A stretch of 36,764 nt of DNA. It comes from Alicyclobacillaceae bacterium (GTDB taxonomy: Bacteria > Bacillota > Bacilli > Alicyclobacillales > Alicyclobacillaceae). A program made the translations under genes and the position numbers. The stretch's first letter is position 1. Each line of letters opens with the position of its first letter. Under the pieces are notes generated by a model. The model made no database searches. It was not told where the DNA came from and worked only from the letters and a program-made list of their open reading frames with translations. Of this stretch, positions 18,900 through 26,207 are shown piece after piece. The stretch spans positions 1 to 36,764 of the forward strand of contig JADGIC010000005.1 in assembly GCA_019683615.1 (NCBI GenBank), read 5' to 3'.

Positions 18900-19124
18900 A
18901 TGCAAACGACTTATCATCTGGGAGACATTGTGCGGCTGAAAAAACCGCATGCATGCGGAGGCAACGAGTGGCGGATCATCCGGTTGGGCATGGACATCCG
19001 GGTGAAGTGCCGCCGCTGTGAGCACAGCGTGTTAATTCCCCGGACCCGCTTTGACCGGTTGCTGAGGGCCGTTTTGGAATGTCAACACGAAGGGGAAACC
19101 GGCGGTGAGGGAACGGACGGCTGA
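18900..19124 (+). CDS. yyzM: DUF951 protein (YyzM-like)
   Basis: Small protein of 74 residues. The pattern HLGDIVRLKKPHACGGNEWRIIRLGMDIRVKCRRCEHSVLIPRTRFDR is typical of DUF951, which occurs upstream of ychF in many Firmicutes. Cys19 and the CRRC pair (37-40) could bind metal. The ATG directly follows the mscS stop. The gene contains a 14-bp palindrome CCGCATGCATGCGG (18945-18958). Function unknown. Confidence 0.88.
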   Translation: MQTTYHLGDIVRLKKPHACGGNEWRIIRLGMDIRVKCRRCEHSVLIPRTRFDRLLRAVLECQHEGETGGEGTDG

Positions 19125-19216
19125 CGGGGATGGGGTGTACAGCCTCGCCTGAGCAGCGCAACCGGCCGGAGGTCCCCACCCTCTTGCATGGAATGCGCAT
19201 GGATTGGTTCAGCCCT

Positions 19217-19417
19217 TCAAGAAGATGAGAACGATGACACGCTGTAGGTCGGAGCCCTCCGGCGGCTCTGGCGCGTGTCAGGCATTTCCCGCTCGCCCTC
19301 GCCAGCCACAACCTGATCTTTGCATTCCGGCTCGTGCCACCATGTGCGCATGGCCTTGCGCCCGACATCCTCACAATTGTGCCCGCTCGGGGCCGATCCC
19401 GCCAGTCCAATCAGCAT
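19217..19417 (-). CDS. doubtful small ORF, 66 aa
   Basis: Open frame beginning MLIGLAGSAPSGHNCEDVG, overlapping the end of the 39-codon ORF upstream by seven bases. It has two Cys residues and a Ser-rich tail. Its own ribosome-binding site is weak. No family is recognised. It may be chance in GC-rich DNA. Confidence 0.2.
   Translation of the reverse strand: MLIGLAGSAPSGHNCEDVGRKAMRTWWHEPECKDQVVAGEGEREMPDTRQSRRRAPTYSVSSFSSS
19235..19280. other. two-tier hairpin in the DUF951-ychF gap
   Basis: Outer stem TGACACG / CGTGTCA (19235-19241, 19274-19280) encloses an inner stem GAGCC / GGCTC (19252-19256, 19264-19268). There is no T-tract. It could be RNA structure, a weak end of the DUF951 transcript, or chance. 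Confidence 0.35.
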
Positions 19418-19530
19418 GCTCTGAGGCGCTCAGACGCCACAGTCCGCCGGGAATGCGGGTGAACCTCCGCGGCCAAACCCCTCGGGGCCAACTTACGGAC
19501 GCGAAGTCGCCGCATCAACCGTCTCAGCAT
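19411..19530 (-). CDS. possible small arginine-rich protein, 39 aa
   Basis: Minus-strand frame MLRRLMRRLRVRKLAPRGLA with about ten Arg residues, preceded by a strong GGAGG nine bases before the ATG. No family is recognised and no promoter is clear. It lies in the gene-free gap before ychF. The good ribosome-binding site is the main support. Confidence 0.3.
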   Translation of the reverse strand: MLRRLMRRLRVRKLAPRGLAAEVHPHSRRTVASERLRAC

Positions 19531-19591
19531 GCGAATCCACCTCCTCGCGTTTTTTAGTTTGCCATAAATTCAGCGGATTATCTATACGTTG

Positions 19592-19620
19592 TTGTCCAGC
19601 GCCTGTTGTTCTCCTATAAT
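19592..19620 (+). promoter_or_regulatory. sigma-A promoter for ychF
   Basis: TTGTCC (19592-19597) and perfect TATAAT (19615-19620) with 17 bp between. Transcription would start near 19627. Confidence 0.75.
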
Positions 19621-19629
19621 GAGGTTCGC

Positions 19630-19652
19630 GAAAACGGGCCAGCCCCGTTTTC
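19630..19652 (+). other. hairpin at the very 5' end of the ychF transcript
   Basis: Nine-bp stem GAAAACGGG / CCCGTTTTC with a five-base loop, starting about three bases from the predicted transcript start. It has no T-tract, so a 5' stabiliser or regulatory stem is more likely than a terminator. Confidence 0.5.
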
Positions 19653-19703
19653 TGTTCGGGGTGGAACCCAGAGCGAATGAAGAATCCCGAAAGAAGGGTC
19701 GAC

Positions 19704-20804
19704 ATGCCACTACAGGCCGGGATTGTTGGATTGCCGAACGTCGGAAAATCGACATTGTTCAACGCCATTACACGGGCTGGTGCAGAGGCGGCCAACTATC
19801 CGTTTTGTACGATTGATCCTAACGTGGGAGTGGTTGAAGTCCCCGATGCTCGGTTGCAGGGGCTGGCAGCCGTCGTGCACCCGAAACGGATTGTACCCAC
19901 CACCTTCGAATTCGTCGACATCGCCGGCCTGGTCGCTGGAGCCAGCCGCGGTGAAGGCCTGGGCAATCAGTTCCTTGCGCACATCCGCGAAGTTGACGCG
20001 ATTGTCCACGTGGTGCGGTGCTTCGCGGACCCCAACGTCACGCATGTCTCCGGCACGGTGGATCCGGTGCGGGACATGGAGACCGTGCAATTGGAGTTGA
20101 TCCTCGCAGATTTAGACACCGTCCAACGCCGGCTTGAGAAGGCCCGAAAGAATATGAAGTCCGGCGACAAGCGCTTCGCCTTGGAGGCTGAAGCGGTGGA
20201 CCGGCTGAGGGCAGCGTTGGAGGCCGGCAAGCCAGCTCGCGCCGTGGAGTTGTCGGACGAGGAACGAGCGCTGCTGAGGGACTTGCACCTGTTGACGTCC
20301 AAGCCGGTGTTGTACGCCGCCAATGTTGGCGAACAAGAGTTGGCTTCAGCCGACGGTGATCCGCTGGTCGGCGCTGTGCGTGCCAAAGCGGCTCAGGAAG
20401 GCGCTGAAGTGGTTGTCATCAGCGCCCAATTGGAGGCCGAAATCGCTGAGCTGGACGGTGAGGAACGTCAGGAATTCCTCGACGGCCTGGGCCTGCAGGA
20501 ATCCGGGCTGGATCGTCTGATTCGCTCCTCGTACAAGCTGCTCGGCCTGATCACGTTCTTCACAGCCGGGGAGCCGGAGGTGCGCGCCTGGACAATCCGC
20601 CAGGGGACAAAAGCCCCGCAAGCGGCGGGTGTCATCCACTCGGATTTCGAGCGCGGGTTTATCAGGGCGGAGGTTGTGCACTATGACGACCTCGTCGCCG
20701 CCGGGTCTTACGCAGCCGCGCGCGAGGCAGGCAAGGTCCGGCTCGAAGGCAAGGATTACGTGGTTCAAGACGGGGACGTGATGCACTTTCGGTTCAATGT
20801 TTAG
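19704..20804 (+). CDS. ychF: Redox-regulated ATPase YchF (Obg family)
   Basis: Obg-related P-loop protein that prefers ATP and associates with ribosomes. It is 366 residues, the same as B. subtilis YyaF. The G1 motif GLPNVGKST is at 9-17, with VDIAGLVAGASRGEGLGNQFL, a coiled-coil arm, and a C-terminal TGS domain (IRQGTKAPQAAGVIHSDFERGFIRAEV). ATG at 19704 follows AAGAAGGG; an upstream ATG at 19677 has no site. The gene has its own promoter. Confidence 0.96.
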   Translation: MPLQAGIVGLPNVGKSTLFNAITRAGAEAANYPFCTIDPNVGVVEVPDARLQGLAAVVHPKRIVPTTFEFVDIAGLVAGASRGEGLGNQFLAHIREVDAIVHVVRCFADPNVTHVSGTVDPVRDMETVQLELILADLDTVQRRLEKARKNMKSGDKRFALEAEAVDRLRAALEAGKPARAVELSDEERALLRDLHLLTSKPVLYAANVGEQELASADGDPLVGAVRAKAAQEGAEVVVISAQLEAEIAELDGEERQEFLDGLGLQESGLDRLIRSSYKLLGLITFFTAGEPEVRAWTIRQGTKAPQAAGVIHSDFERGFIRAEVVHYDDLVAAGSYAAAREAGKVRLEGKDYVVQDGDVMHFRFNV

Positions 20805-20819
20805 GCAATCCACGGATGC

Positions 20820-20848
20820 TTGTCGCTTCGCTCACTCTGTGGTATCAT
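20820..20848 (+). promoter_or_regulatory. sigma-A promoter for rpsF operon
   Basis: TTGTCG (20820-20825) and TATCAT (20843-20848) with 17 bp spacing, leaving a leader of about 110 nt before rpsF. Confidence 0.6.
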
Positions 20849-20871
20849 TCCCACTTGACGTATTTTTATCA

Positions 20872-20939
20872 GCCGTCGCAGTCGGCCCACCGGAGACCAG
20901 CGTGACGGCACCATCCTTGCTCTGCATTCCGTGCAGGGC
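20872..20939 (+). promoter_or_regulatory. structured rpsF leader, possible S6:S18 autoregulatory element
   Basis: The leader can form stem GCCGTC / GACGGC (20872-20877, 20904-20909) and an 8-bp hairpin GCTCTGCA / TGCAGGGC with loop TTCCG (20919-20939), just before the AGGAGG of rpsF. CCG triplets lie in both loops. A leader bound by the S6:S18 pair with a conserved CCG is known upstream of rpsF in many bacteria; assignment here is by position and general resemblance only. Confidence 0.4.
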
Positions 20940-20965
20940 CGCAGTCCAAAAGGAGGTGTGAGGAA

Positions 20966-21253
20966 GTGCGCCAGTACGAGACCATGTACATCCTGAAGCC
21001 TGATTTGGAATCGGAACAGACAAGCGAACTGGTCGCGAAATTCCAATCCCTCGTGACGCAGAACGGCGGGGAGGTCACCCATCTTCAAGAACTGGGCAAG
21101 CGCCGCATGGCGTATGAGATTGACCACTACCGCGAAGGGTACTACGTTCTGATGCAGTTCACGAGCGACACGAATTTCACGCGCGAGCTGGAGCGCGTAC
21201 TGCGAATCGACGACAACGTGCTGCGCTACCTGACCGTCCGCTTGGGTGAATAA
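20966..21253 (+). CDS. rpsF: 30S ribosomal protein S6
   Basis: S6 binds S18 on the small subunit platform. It is 95 residues, MRQYETMYILKPDLESEQT, with the family segment GKRRMAYEIDHYREGYYVLMQF. The GTG start at 20966 follows AGGAGG. First gene of rpsF-ssb-rpsR. Confidence 0.97.
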   Translation: MRQYETMYILKPDLESEQTSELVAKFQSLVTQNGGEVTHLQELGKRRMAYEIDHYREGYYVLMQFTSDTNFTRELERVLRIDDNVLRYLTVRLGE

Positions 21254-21274
21254 GCTCCCTTGGGAGGGGTTGTC

Positions 21275-21754
21275 GTGTTAAACCGGGTGGTGTTGATTGG
21301 ACGGCTGACGCAGGACCCTGAGTTGCGCTACACCAATTCGGGTACGCCAGTGGCATCCTTCACGCTTGCGGTTGACCGCGTGCGCACCAGTCAGTCCGGG
21401 GAACGGGAAACCGACTTTATCCCGATTGTCGTGTGGCAAAAGCAGGCTGAGCTGTGTTCGCAGTACTTGCACAAAGGCCGGCTTGCGGCGGTGGACGGCC
21501 GCCTGCAGATTCGCACGTACGAAAACCGCGACGGGCAACGCGTGCGGGTTGCCGAAGTTGTTGCGGAGAACGTTCGGTTCTTGGACCGCAGTGACGGGAG
21601 CGCAGCTGCAGCCGGCGGGCCTGCTGCAGCCGGCGGCGCAGGACCGGCCCGGAGTTCCCGCGCAGAGCCAGAGCCAGCCGCCCGGTATGACGACGACCCA
21701 TTTGCGGACGACGGTCAGATGATTGACATTGCGGACGACGATTTACCGTTCTGA
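21275..21754 (+). CDS. ssb: Single-stranded DNA-binding protein
   Basis: Coats single-stranded DNA in replication and recombination and recruits partners through its tail. It is 159 residues: OB fold about 1-105 ([33 protein letters not shown]), an Ala/Gly-rich linker made partly of a repeated unit, and the conserved acidic tip DDDLPF. GTG at 21275 follows GGGAGGGG; the upstream TTG at 21260 lies over that site and is rejected. Confidence 0.96.
   Translation: MLNRVVLIGRLTQDPELRYTNSGTPVASFTLAVDRVRTSQSGERETDFIPIVVWQKQAELCSQYLHKGRLAAVDGRLQIRTYENRDGQRVRVAEVVAENVRFLDRSDGSAAAAGGPAAAGGAGPARSSRAEPEPAARYDDDPFADDGQMIDIADDDLPF
21606..21636 (+). repeat. short direct repeat in the ssb linker
   Basis: CTGCAGCCGGCGG occurs twice (21606-21618, 21624-21636) with an 18-bp period, encoding a repeated AAAGG-type unit. 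It is a possible slippage site that would change linker length without a frameshift. Confidence 0.6.
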
Positions 21755-21846
21755 TTACAATGACAGCGGCCGCAACCGGTGCGGTGGAGACCGGTTTGGC
21801 CGGTCCAGCCAGCGGGCGCGTGCGGTTGGAACAAGGGGGGTTGAAG

Positions 21847-22077
21847 ATGCCACGGAAAGGCCGGGGCGGCAAGCGCCGCAAGGTGTGTCAATTCTGCGTC
21901 GACAAAATCGAACAGGCGGACTACAAGGATATTGGCCGCCTGCAAAAGTTTCTGACAGACCGAGGGAAAATCATCCCGCGGCGAATCTCAGGCAATTGTG
22001 CACGGCACCAACGGCAGGTAACCGTTGCTATCAAAAGAGCCCGCCAGGTGGCGCTGTTGCCGTATACCACGGAGTGA
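21847..22077 (+). CDS. rpsR: 30S ribosomal protein S18 (zinc-ligand type)
   Basis: S18, 76 residues, partner of S6. The core [25 protein letters not shown] and [14 protein letters not shown] are conserved. Cys14, Cys17, Cys51 and His54 (CQFC and CARH) form a likely zinc site, which B. subtilis S18 lacks. ATG at 21847 follows AAGGGGGG; the longer frame from 21760 has no family support. Confidence 0.96.
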   Translation: MPRKGRGGKRRKVCQFCVDKIEQADYKDIGRLQKFLTDRGKIIPRRISGNCARHQRQVTVAIKRARQVALLPYTTE

Positions 22078-22094
22078 ATGGACGGTGGAACCAG

Positions 22095-22122
22095 GGAGCG
22101 AGGGACGTTCGTCTCTCGCTCC
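22095..22122 (+). terminator. hairpin after rpsR, weak terminator candidate
   Basis: Stem GGAGCGAG / CTCGCTCC with an inner GACG / CGTC continuation, beginning 18 bases after the rpsR stop. The tail TTCGTCC is not a T-tract, so it may be partial termination or an RNA end. Confidence 0.4.
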
Positions 22123-22253
22123 TTCGTCCATCTGAAGGATTGGACGGACTGAAGGAGATCGGAAGGAGCCCGTGGAAATAGGGAGTGACACGTCGAAGCC
22201 GGCAACACGGAGGCGACAACCTGTCCAAGACCACTGGGAGGAGGGCGTCGGTT

Positions 22254-22559
22254 GTGCCGAATTCAGATCCCCACGCGCAGATCGCCCGCAAAATCCATTC
22301 CATCGAAGTTGCGAAAATCGGACTCGTGGAGCAGATCGCCGATGTCTTTCGGGGGATCCAAAGCGGGAACGAACGCGATTTGGCGCAGTCCCTCGGGGAG
22401 CTGATTGCCCTGGCGTACTACCTGGGCTGGCAGATGGACGTTCCCCTGCAAGCCATTGAACAAGAGGCTCGCAACAGCCTGCCGAAGGCGCTCAGCCGCG
22501 ATTCCGCCGACCCTGCAGACATTGAGTTCATCCAGCGCTACCTGCAATCCAAGAGGTGA
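22254..22559 (+). CDS. MazG-like family protein
   Basis: All-helical protein of 101 residues. The segment IARKIHSIEVAKIGLVEQIADVFRGIQSGNERDLAQSLGELIALAYYLGWQM matches the short MazG-like family (Pfam MazG-like) that follows rpsR in several Firmicutes. True MazG enzymes hydrolyse nucleoside triphosphates, but the EExxE metal ligands of MazG are not clear here, so activity is uncertain. GTG at 22254 follows GGAGGG. Confidence 0.7.
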   Translation: MPNSDPHAQIARKIHSIEVAKIGLVEQIADVFRGIQSGNERDLAQSLGELIALAYYLGWQMDVPLQAIEQEARNSLPKALSRDSADPADIEFIQRYLQSKR

Positions 22560-22563
22560 AGCC

Positions 22564-23451
22564 ATGCAACCGGACAGCCGTCGCCAGCGGCGGATGGTGG
22601 CACGGACTGCGCTTGTGGGGGTGATCCTGCTTTGTGCGGTACCCTTTACAGCCCCGTTTGCGGCATGGGTGTTGCCGGCGCCGATGATGGCGGTCACAAC
22701 CCGGGAGCGGTGGCCAGCTGCCGTTGCGGCCTGCACCGCCCTGCTGGTCGGCGGGTTTGGTTGGAATGCACTGATCTTCGCGCTGGCCGCCTGGTTTGTC
22801 GGATGGGTGGCAGGTGATGCGATACGCCGCAAGGAATCGTTGTATGTCCCGTTGATTGCTGGCGCTCTCACGTTCATCATGTTGGAATTGGTCCAATTGG
22901 CATTCATCCAGGCACACGGATTGGACATCGGACAGCAGATCACCCGCTGGGTGTCCCGGATGTGGTCAGACTGGGCCCACGCACTGGACGGGTTGGATGC
23001 ACAGCGAACCTCTGACGCGCTGGCGGCCAGAATTCGCCTGATGTTGCCCGCTTCGCTGTGCATCATTGCAGTTATCCTGTCGGCGCTGAACCTGACGGCT
23101 GGCAGGCTGCTGCTCGGCCGCATTGGCGAAGGTGCGCCGTCCCTGTTGGCAGGCTGGCGGCTCCCCATGGAAGTAGCCGCCGTCTACATGCTGTCACTCC
23201 CGTTGCTTTGGTTCCGCTCGTTCGAAACCACATCGGTTTGGTGGCAATGCGTCAACACGATTGCGGTCGTCGCCGGCTTTCTCATCGCCATCCAAGGCAT
23301 GTCGTGCGTGTGGCGGCGGATAAAGCCGGAACACTGGCGATGGGCGTGGTTGGTCCTGATTGCCGGAATCGTTCCACTGATTCCTTACGGGGCCAACCTC
23401 TACGTGTTGTTGGGCCTCGTTGACATGCTGTCGGGCCTGCGCAGGCAATGA
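22564..23451 (+). CDS. yybS: DUF2232 membrane protein (YybS-like)
   Basis: Integral membrane protein of 295 residues with about seven to eight hydrophobic segments (for instance near 12-40, 48-80, 94-115, 160-185, 200-220, 225-245, 260-290). It matches YybS by position between rpsR and rplI and by size and topology; in B. subtilis yybS lies there too. Function unknown. The ATG follows AAGAGGTG and starts four bases after the previous stop. Confidence 0.75.
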   Translation: MQPDSRRQRRMVARTALVGVILLCAVPFTAPFAAWVLPAPMMAVTTRERWPAAVAACTALLVGGFGWNALIFALAAWFVGWVAGDAIRRKESLYVPLIAGALTFIMLELVQLAFIQAHGLDIGQQITRWVSRMWSDWAHALDGLDAQRTSDALAARIRLMLPASLCIIAVILSALNLTAGRLLLGRIGEGAPSLLAGWRLPMEVAAVYMLSLPLLWFRSFETTSVWWQCVNTIAVVAGFLIAIQGMSCVWRRIKPEHWRWAWLVLIAGIVPLIPYGANLYVLLGLVDMLSGLRRQ

Positions 23452-23464
23452 GGAGGGAAGCGAG

Positions 23465-23911
23465 ATGAAAGTCATCCTGTTGGCTGACGTCAAAGGACAG
23501 GGGAAGCAAGGGGAAATCAAGGAGGTTTCGGAAGGCTACGCCCGCAACTTCCTATTTCCCCGGAAACTGGCGGTCGAGGCGACGCCGGCCAATTTGCAGC
23601 AGTTGCAGGCGCAAAAGGAAGCCCGCGCCCGCAAAGAGGCGCAGGAGTTGGAGGCAGCGAAACAGCTGGCCGCCCGGCTCGAGGGACGGCAACTGGTGAT
23701 TCCCGCGCACGCCGGCGAAGGCGGAAAGTTGTTCGGTGCGATCACGGCTAAACACATTGCGGATGCTTTGGCGGATGCCGGGTTTGCCATCGACAAGCGG
23801 AAGATCCAGTTGCCCGAACCCATCAAAACGGTGGGCGGCTACCGAGTCCCGGTCAAACTGCACGCGGACGTCACGGTCACCATTCAGGTCATGGTGGAGG
23901 CCGGGTCCTGA
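23465..23911 (+). CDS. rplI: 50S ribosomal protein L9
   Basis: L9, 148 residues, with an N-terminal domain [36 protein letters not shown], a long connecting helix (about 41-75) and a C-terminal domain with [18 protein letters not shown] at 23465 follows GAGGAGGG. The helicase gene starts three bases after its stop. Confidence 0.97.
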   Translation: MKVILLADVKGQGKQGEIKEVSEGYARNFLFPRKLAVEATPANLQQLQAQKEARARKEAQELEAAKQLAARLEGRQLVIPAHAGEGGKLFGAITAKHIADALADAGFAIDKRKIQLPEPIKTVGGYRVPVKLHADVTVTIQVMVEAGS

Positions 23912-23913
23912 AC

Positions 23914-25278
23914 ATGGCTGCCGATGCTTCTGTGCTGTCCGAAGCATTTCGGTTGCCTCCGCAGCATATTGAAGCCGAACAGGCAGTGCTCGGCGGCATG
24001 TTGATTTCCGCGGACGCGGCCGCGGAGGCGGCGGAGTGGCTGGAACCCGACGACTTTTACAGTTCCGCGCACCAACTGATCTTTCAAGCCATGGTGGAAC
24101 TGTACGAGCAAGGCCGCCCCATCGATGTGGTCACCACCACCGCGGCCCTGCAGGAGCGGGAGGGTGCTCTGGAGCGTGCTGGAGGCGTCGACTACCTCGT
24201 CAAGTTGGCCGAGGCGATGCCAACGGCGCTGCACACGGAGCATTACGCCGCGATTGTGCGGGAAAAGGCGTTGCTGCGCCGGATTATCGCGGTGGCGAAC
24301 GAGATTGCGGCGGATTGTTTTCGCCAGGACCGGTCCGCAGGGGACGTCCTGGCCGATGCCGAACGTAAGATTCTCGAGCTGTCGGAACACCGGAAAGCCC
24401 GCGATTTTGTTCACATCAGCGAAGTGCTGGGCAGCACGTTCGAGCGGATCGAACAACTGTACGGCAGCGACGGACACATCACCGGCGTGCCAACCGGGTA
24501 CAGCGAGCTGGACCGGATGACGAGCGGGCTGCAAAAGTCGGACTTGATCATCGTCGCAGCAAGGCCGTCGGTCGGCAAAACTGCGTTTGCCCTAAACATC
24601 GCGCAAAACGTCGCTGTACGGGCTGGACTGCCGGTGGCCATCTTCAGCTTGGAGATGTCCCGGGATCAGCTGGTTCAGCGGATGCTGTGCGCCGAAGGGT
24701 ACATTGACGGGCACAAGCTGCGGACCGGCGCCTTGGACGATGACGACTGGCCGAAGCTGTCAATGGCCGTCAGCGCTCTCGGCAATGCGCCGATTTACAT
24801 CGACGATACCCCTGGGATCACGGTCTCCGAAATGCGCAGCAAGCTGCGCAGGTTGAAATCCCGCGCAGGTCTGGCGTTTGTCGTCATTGACTACTTGCAG
24901 CTCATCCACGGCCGCCGCTCCGCGAACGAAAACCGCCAGCAGGAGATATCCGAGATCTCCCGCATGCTGAAGCAACTGGCGCGCGAGCTGGACGTGCCGG
25001 TGTTGGCTTTGGCGCAGCTGAGCCGCTCGGTGGAGCAGCGGCAAGACAAGCGGCCGATGCTGTCAGACATTCGCGAGTCCGGCAGCATCGAGCAGGATGC
25101 GGACATCGTGGCGTTTCTATACCGGGAGGACTACTACAATCCGGAGACGGAGCGCAAGAACATCGTTGAGGTGCTGATCGCCAAGCAACGCAACGGGCCG
25201 ACGGGCAAGGTGGAACTGGTGTTTCTCAAGAACTACAACAAATTTGTCAACCTGGAAAAGGTGCACGCGCCCGCATGA
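23914..25278 (+). CDS. dnaB: Replicative DNA helicase DnaB (DnaC in B. subtilis)
   Basis: Hexameric helicase of the replication fork. It is 454 residues: an N-terminal primase-interacting domain (about 1-150, PPQHIEAEQAVLGGMLIS) and a RecA-like domain with Walker A ARPSVGKT (216-223), FSLEMSRDQLVQRMLC and FVVIDYLQLI. No intein interrupts the motor domain. The start follows rplI closely; its stop overlaps the next gene by four bases. Confidence 0.97.
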   Translation: MAADASVLSEAFRLPPQHIEAEQAVLGGMLISADAAAEAAEWLEPDDFYSSAHQLIFQAMVELYEQGRPIDVVTTTAALQEREGALERAGGVDYLVKLAEAMPTALHTEHYAAIVREKALLRRIIAVANEIAADCFRQDRSAGDVLADAERKILELSEHRKARDFVHISEVLGSTFERIEQLYGSDGHITGVPTGYSELDRMTSGLQKSDLIIVAARPSVGKTAFALNIAQNVAVRAGLPVAIFSLEMSRDQLVQRMLCAEGYIDGHKLRTGALDDDDWPKLSMAVSALGNAPIYIDDTPGITVSEMRSKLRRLKSRAGLAFVVIDYLQLIHGRRSANENRQQEISEISRMLKQLARELDVPVLALAQLSRSVEQRQDKRPMLSDIRESGSIEQDADIVAFLYREDYYNPETERKNIVEVLIAKQRNGPTGKVELVFLKNYNKFVNLEKVHAPA

Positions 25279-25712
25279 TGGAACTGGATCGTCCCCACGG
25301 CACACGCCGCCGCCATCAGGAGGCCCTCAGCCGGGCGCGGCGCCGACGGCGCAAGCGCCGGCGCGCCAGACTGCGCCGGGTGCGGGTGCTGCGCGCTCTT
25401 CGCACGGCTCGCTTCTGGGTGCGAGCCGGCATTGCTCTCACGTCGTTGGCGTGTGTGGCCTTCTGGTCGAAATTTGCGTTCGTTTACGACATTCCGGGAT
25501 ACGCAGCGCAGGGCCGCCTGACAGGGATCAGCGCCTACGTCACTGTAAAACCTTGGTGGTTCGGCCCGCCGGTGTTCAATCTGAAGGCGTATGGCACGCT
25601 GCCCGGCGACCGGTTTTCCACCACCAACCCGTACGCGGTGATGGTGGCCAAGCTGGGGCGGTACGACGCCGTGGTCTTGGAGCCCCGGTTTGTGTGGGTG
25701 AAGCCGCGTTGA
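25275..25712 (+). CDS. unrecognised basic single-pass membrane protein
   Basis: Protein of 145 residues that I do not recognise. It has a very basic N-terminus (about 10-45, [16 protein letters not shown]), one membrane segment (about 48-66, FWVRAGIALTSLACVAFW) and a C-terminal part of about 80 residues, probably outside, rich in aromatic and Pro/Gly residues (YVTVKPWWFGPPVFNLKAYG). It starts on the ATGA overlapping the dnaB stop, so it is translationally coupled to the helicase. It occupies part of the place where B. subtilis has purA. Confidence 0.7.
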   Translation: MMELDRPHGTRRRHQEALSRARRRRRKRRRARLRRVRVLRALRTARFWVRAGIALTSLACVAFWSKFAFVYDIPGYAAQGRLTGISAYVTVKPWWFGPPVFNLKAYGTLPGDRFSTTNPYAVMVAKLGRYDAVVLEPRFVWVKPR

Positions 25713-25726
25713 CAGGCGCCGGCTGC

Positions 25727-26095
25727 TCAGGTATAGCCGCCGCAGTCTTTGATCAGCCGGACCACGTCCTCCACCAAATGCTCCGGACATACCACGGTCA
25801 ACAGCCAATTGCGCCCGGTCACATTGTCCTCGCCGTCGCTCATGCCGCTTGCGGACGGGTCGGCCGCCAACAGCACGCCGGCATCGCGGCTGTCCGGTGT
25901 GTGCGACAAGGTGATTGACGCGAGGCCCGGAAACTGGCCGCTGATAATGAAGGCGTGCCGTTCCGGCGGTTCACCACCGTACGCGTGAAGCTCGTCGACC
26001 TGCGCTACGGGGATTCCCAGTGCGCGGATTTGCTCTGCGGCGCGAGAGGCGTCTGCCTCGCTGTGAAAGGACGCCAGGACGGTTCGCTCTTGCAA
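25727..26095 (-). CDS. unrecognised conserved-looking small protein
   Basis: Protein of 122 residues, MQERTVLASFHSEADASRAAEQIRALGIPVAQVDELHAYG onward. The N-terminal third looks like a beta-alpha unit of the ferredoxin-like kind found in YflT/general stress proteins, and the C-terminal LLTVVCPEHLVEDVVRLIKDCGG reads like a second one, so a small two-unit alpha/beta fold is possible. No membrane segment. TTG at 26095 follows a clear GGAGG. It is convergent with the upstream gene (14-bp gap) and divergent from walR. Function not known. Confidence 0.65.
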   Translation of the reverse strand: MQERTVLASFHSEADASRAAEQIRALGIPVAQVDELHAYGGEPPERHAFIISGQFPGLASITLSHTPDSRDAGVLLAADPSASGMSDGEDNVTGRNWLLTVVCPEHLVEDVVRLIKDCGGYT

Positions 26096-26207
26096 CCGAA
26101 CCACCTCCGCAAGATGGTGAGTGCAGCCGCCGAAACCGGTGTGCATCGGTAGTGTGATCTTTGCGTCGGCCCGGCATACTTGCGCGGGCTTCGAGGAGGT
26201 GCCACAC

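Larger units (their letters stand above)
19125..19591. other. long gap without an accepted gene
   Basis: About 470 bp between DUF951 and the ychF promoter. It holds the hairpin at 19235-19280, the two doubtful minus-strand small ORFs, and a repeated CAGCATGC (about 19412 and 19525). No tRNA, CRISPR or IS end is seen. Confidence 0.6.

Noticed and set aside
20856-20861. TTGACG as a -35 box before rpsF
   Set aside because: No -10 at 16-18 bp; the pair TTGTCG/TATCAT just upstream is better.
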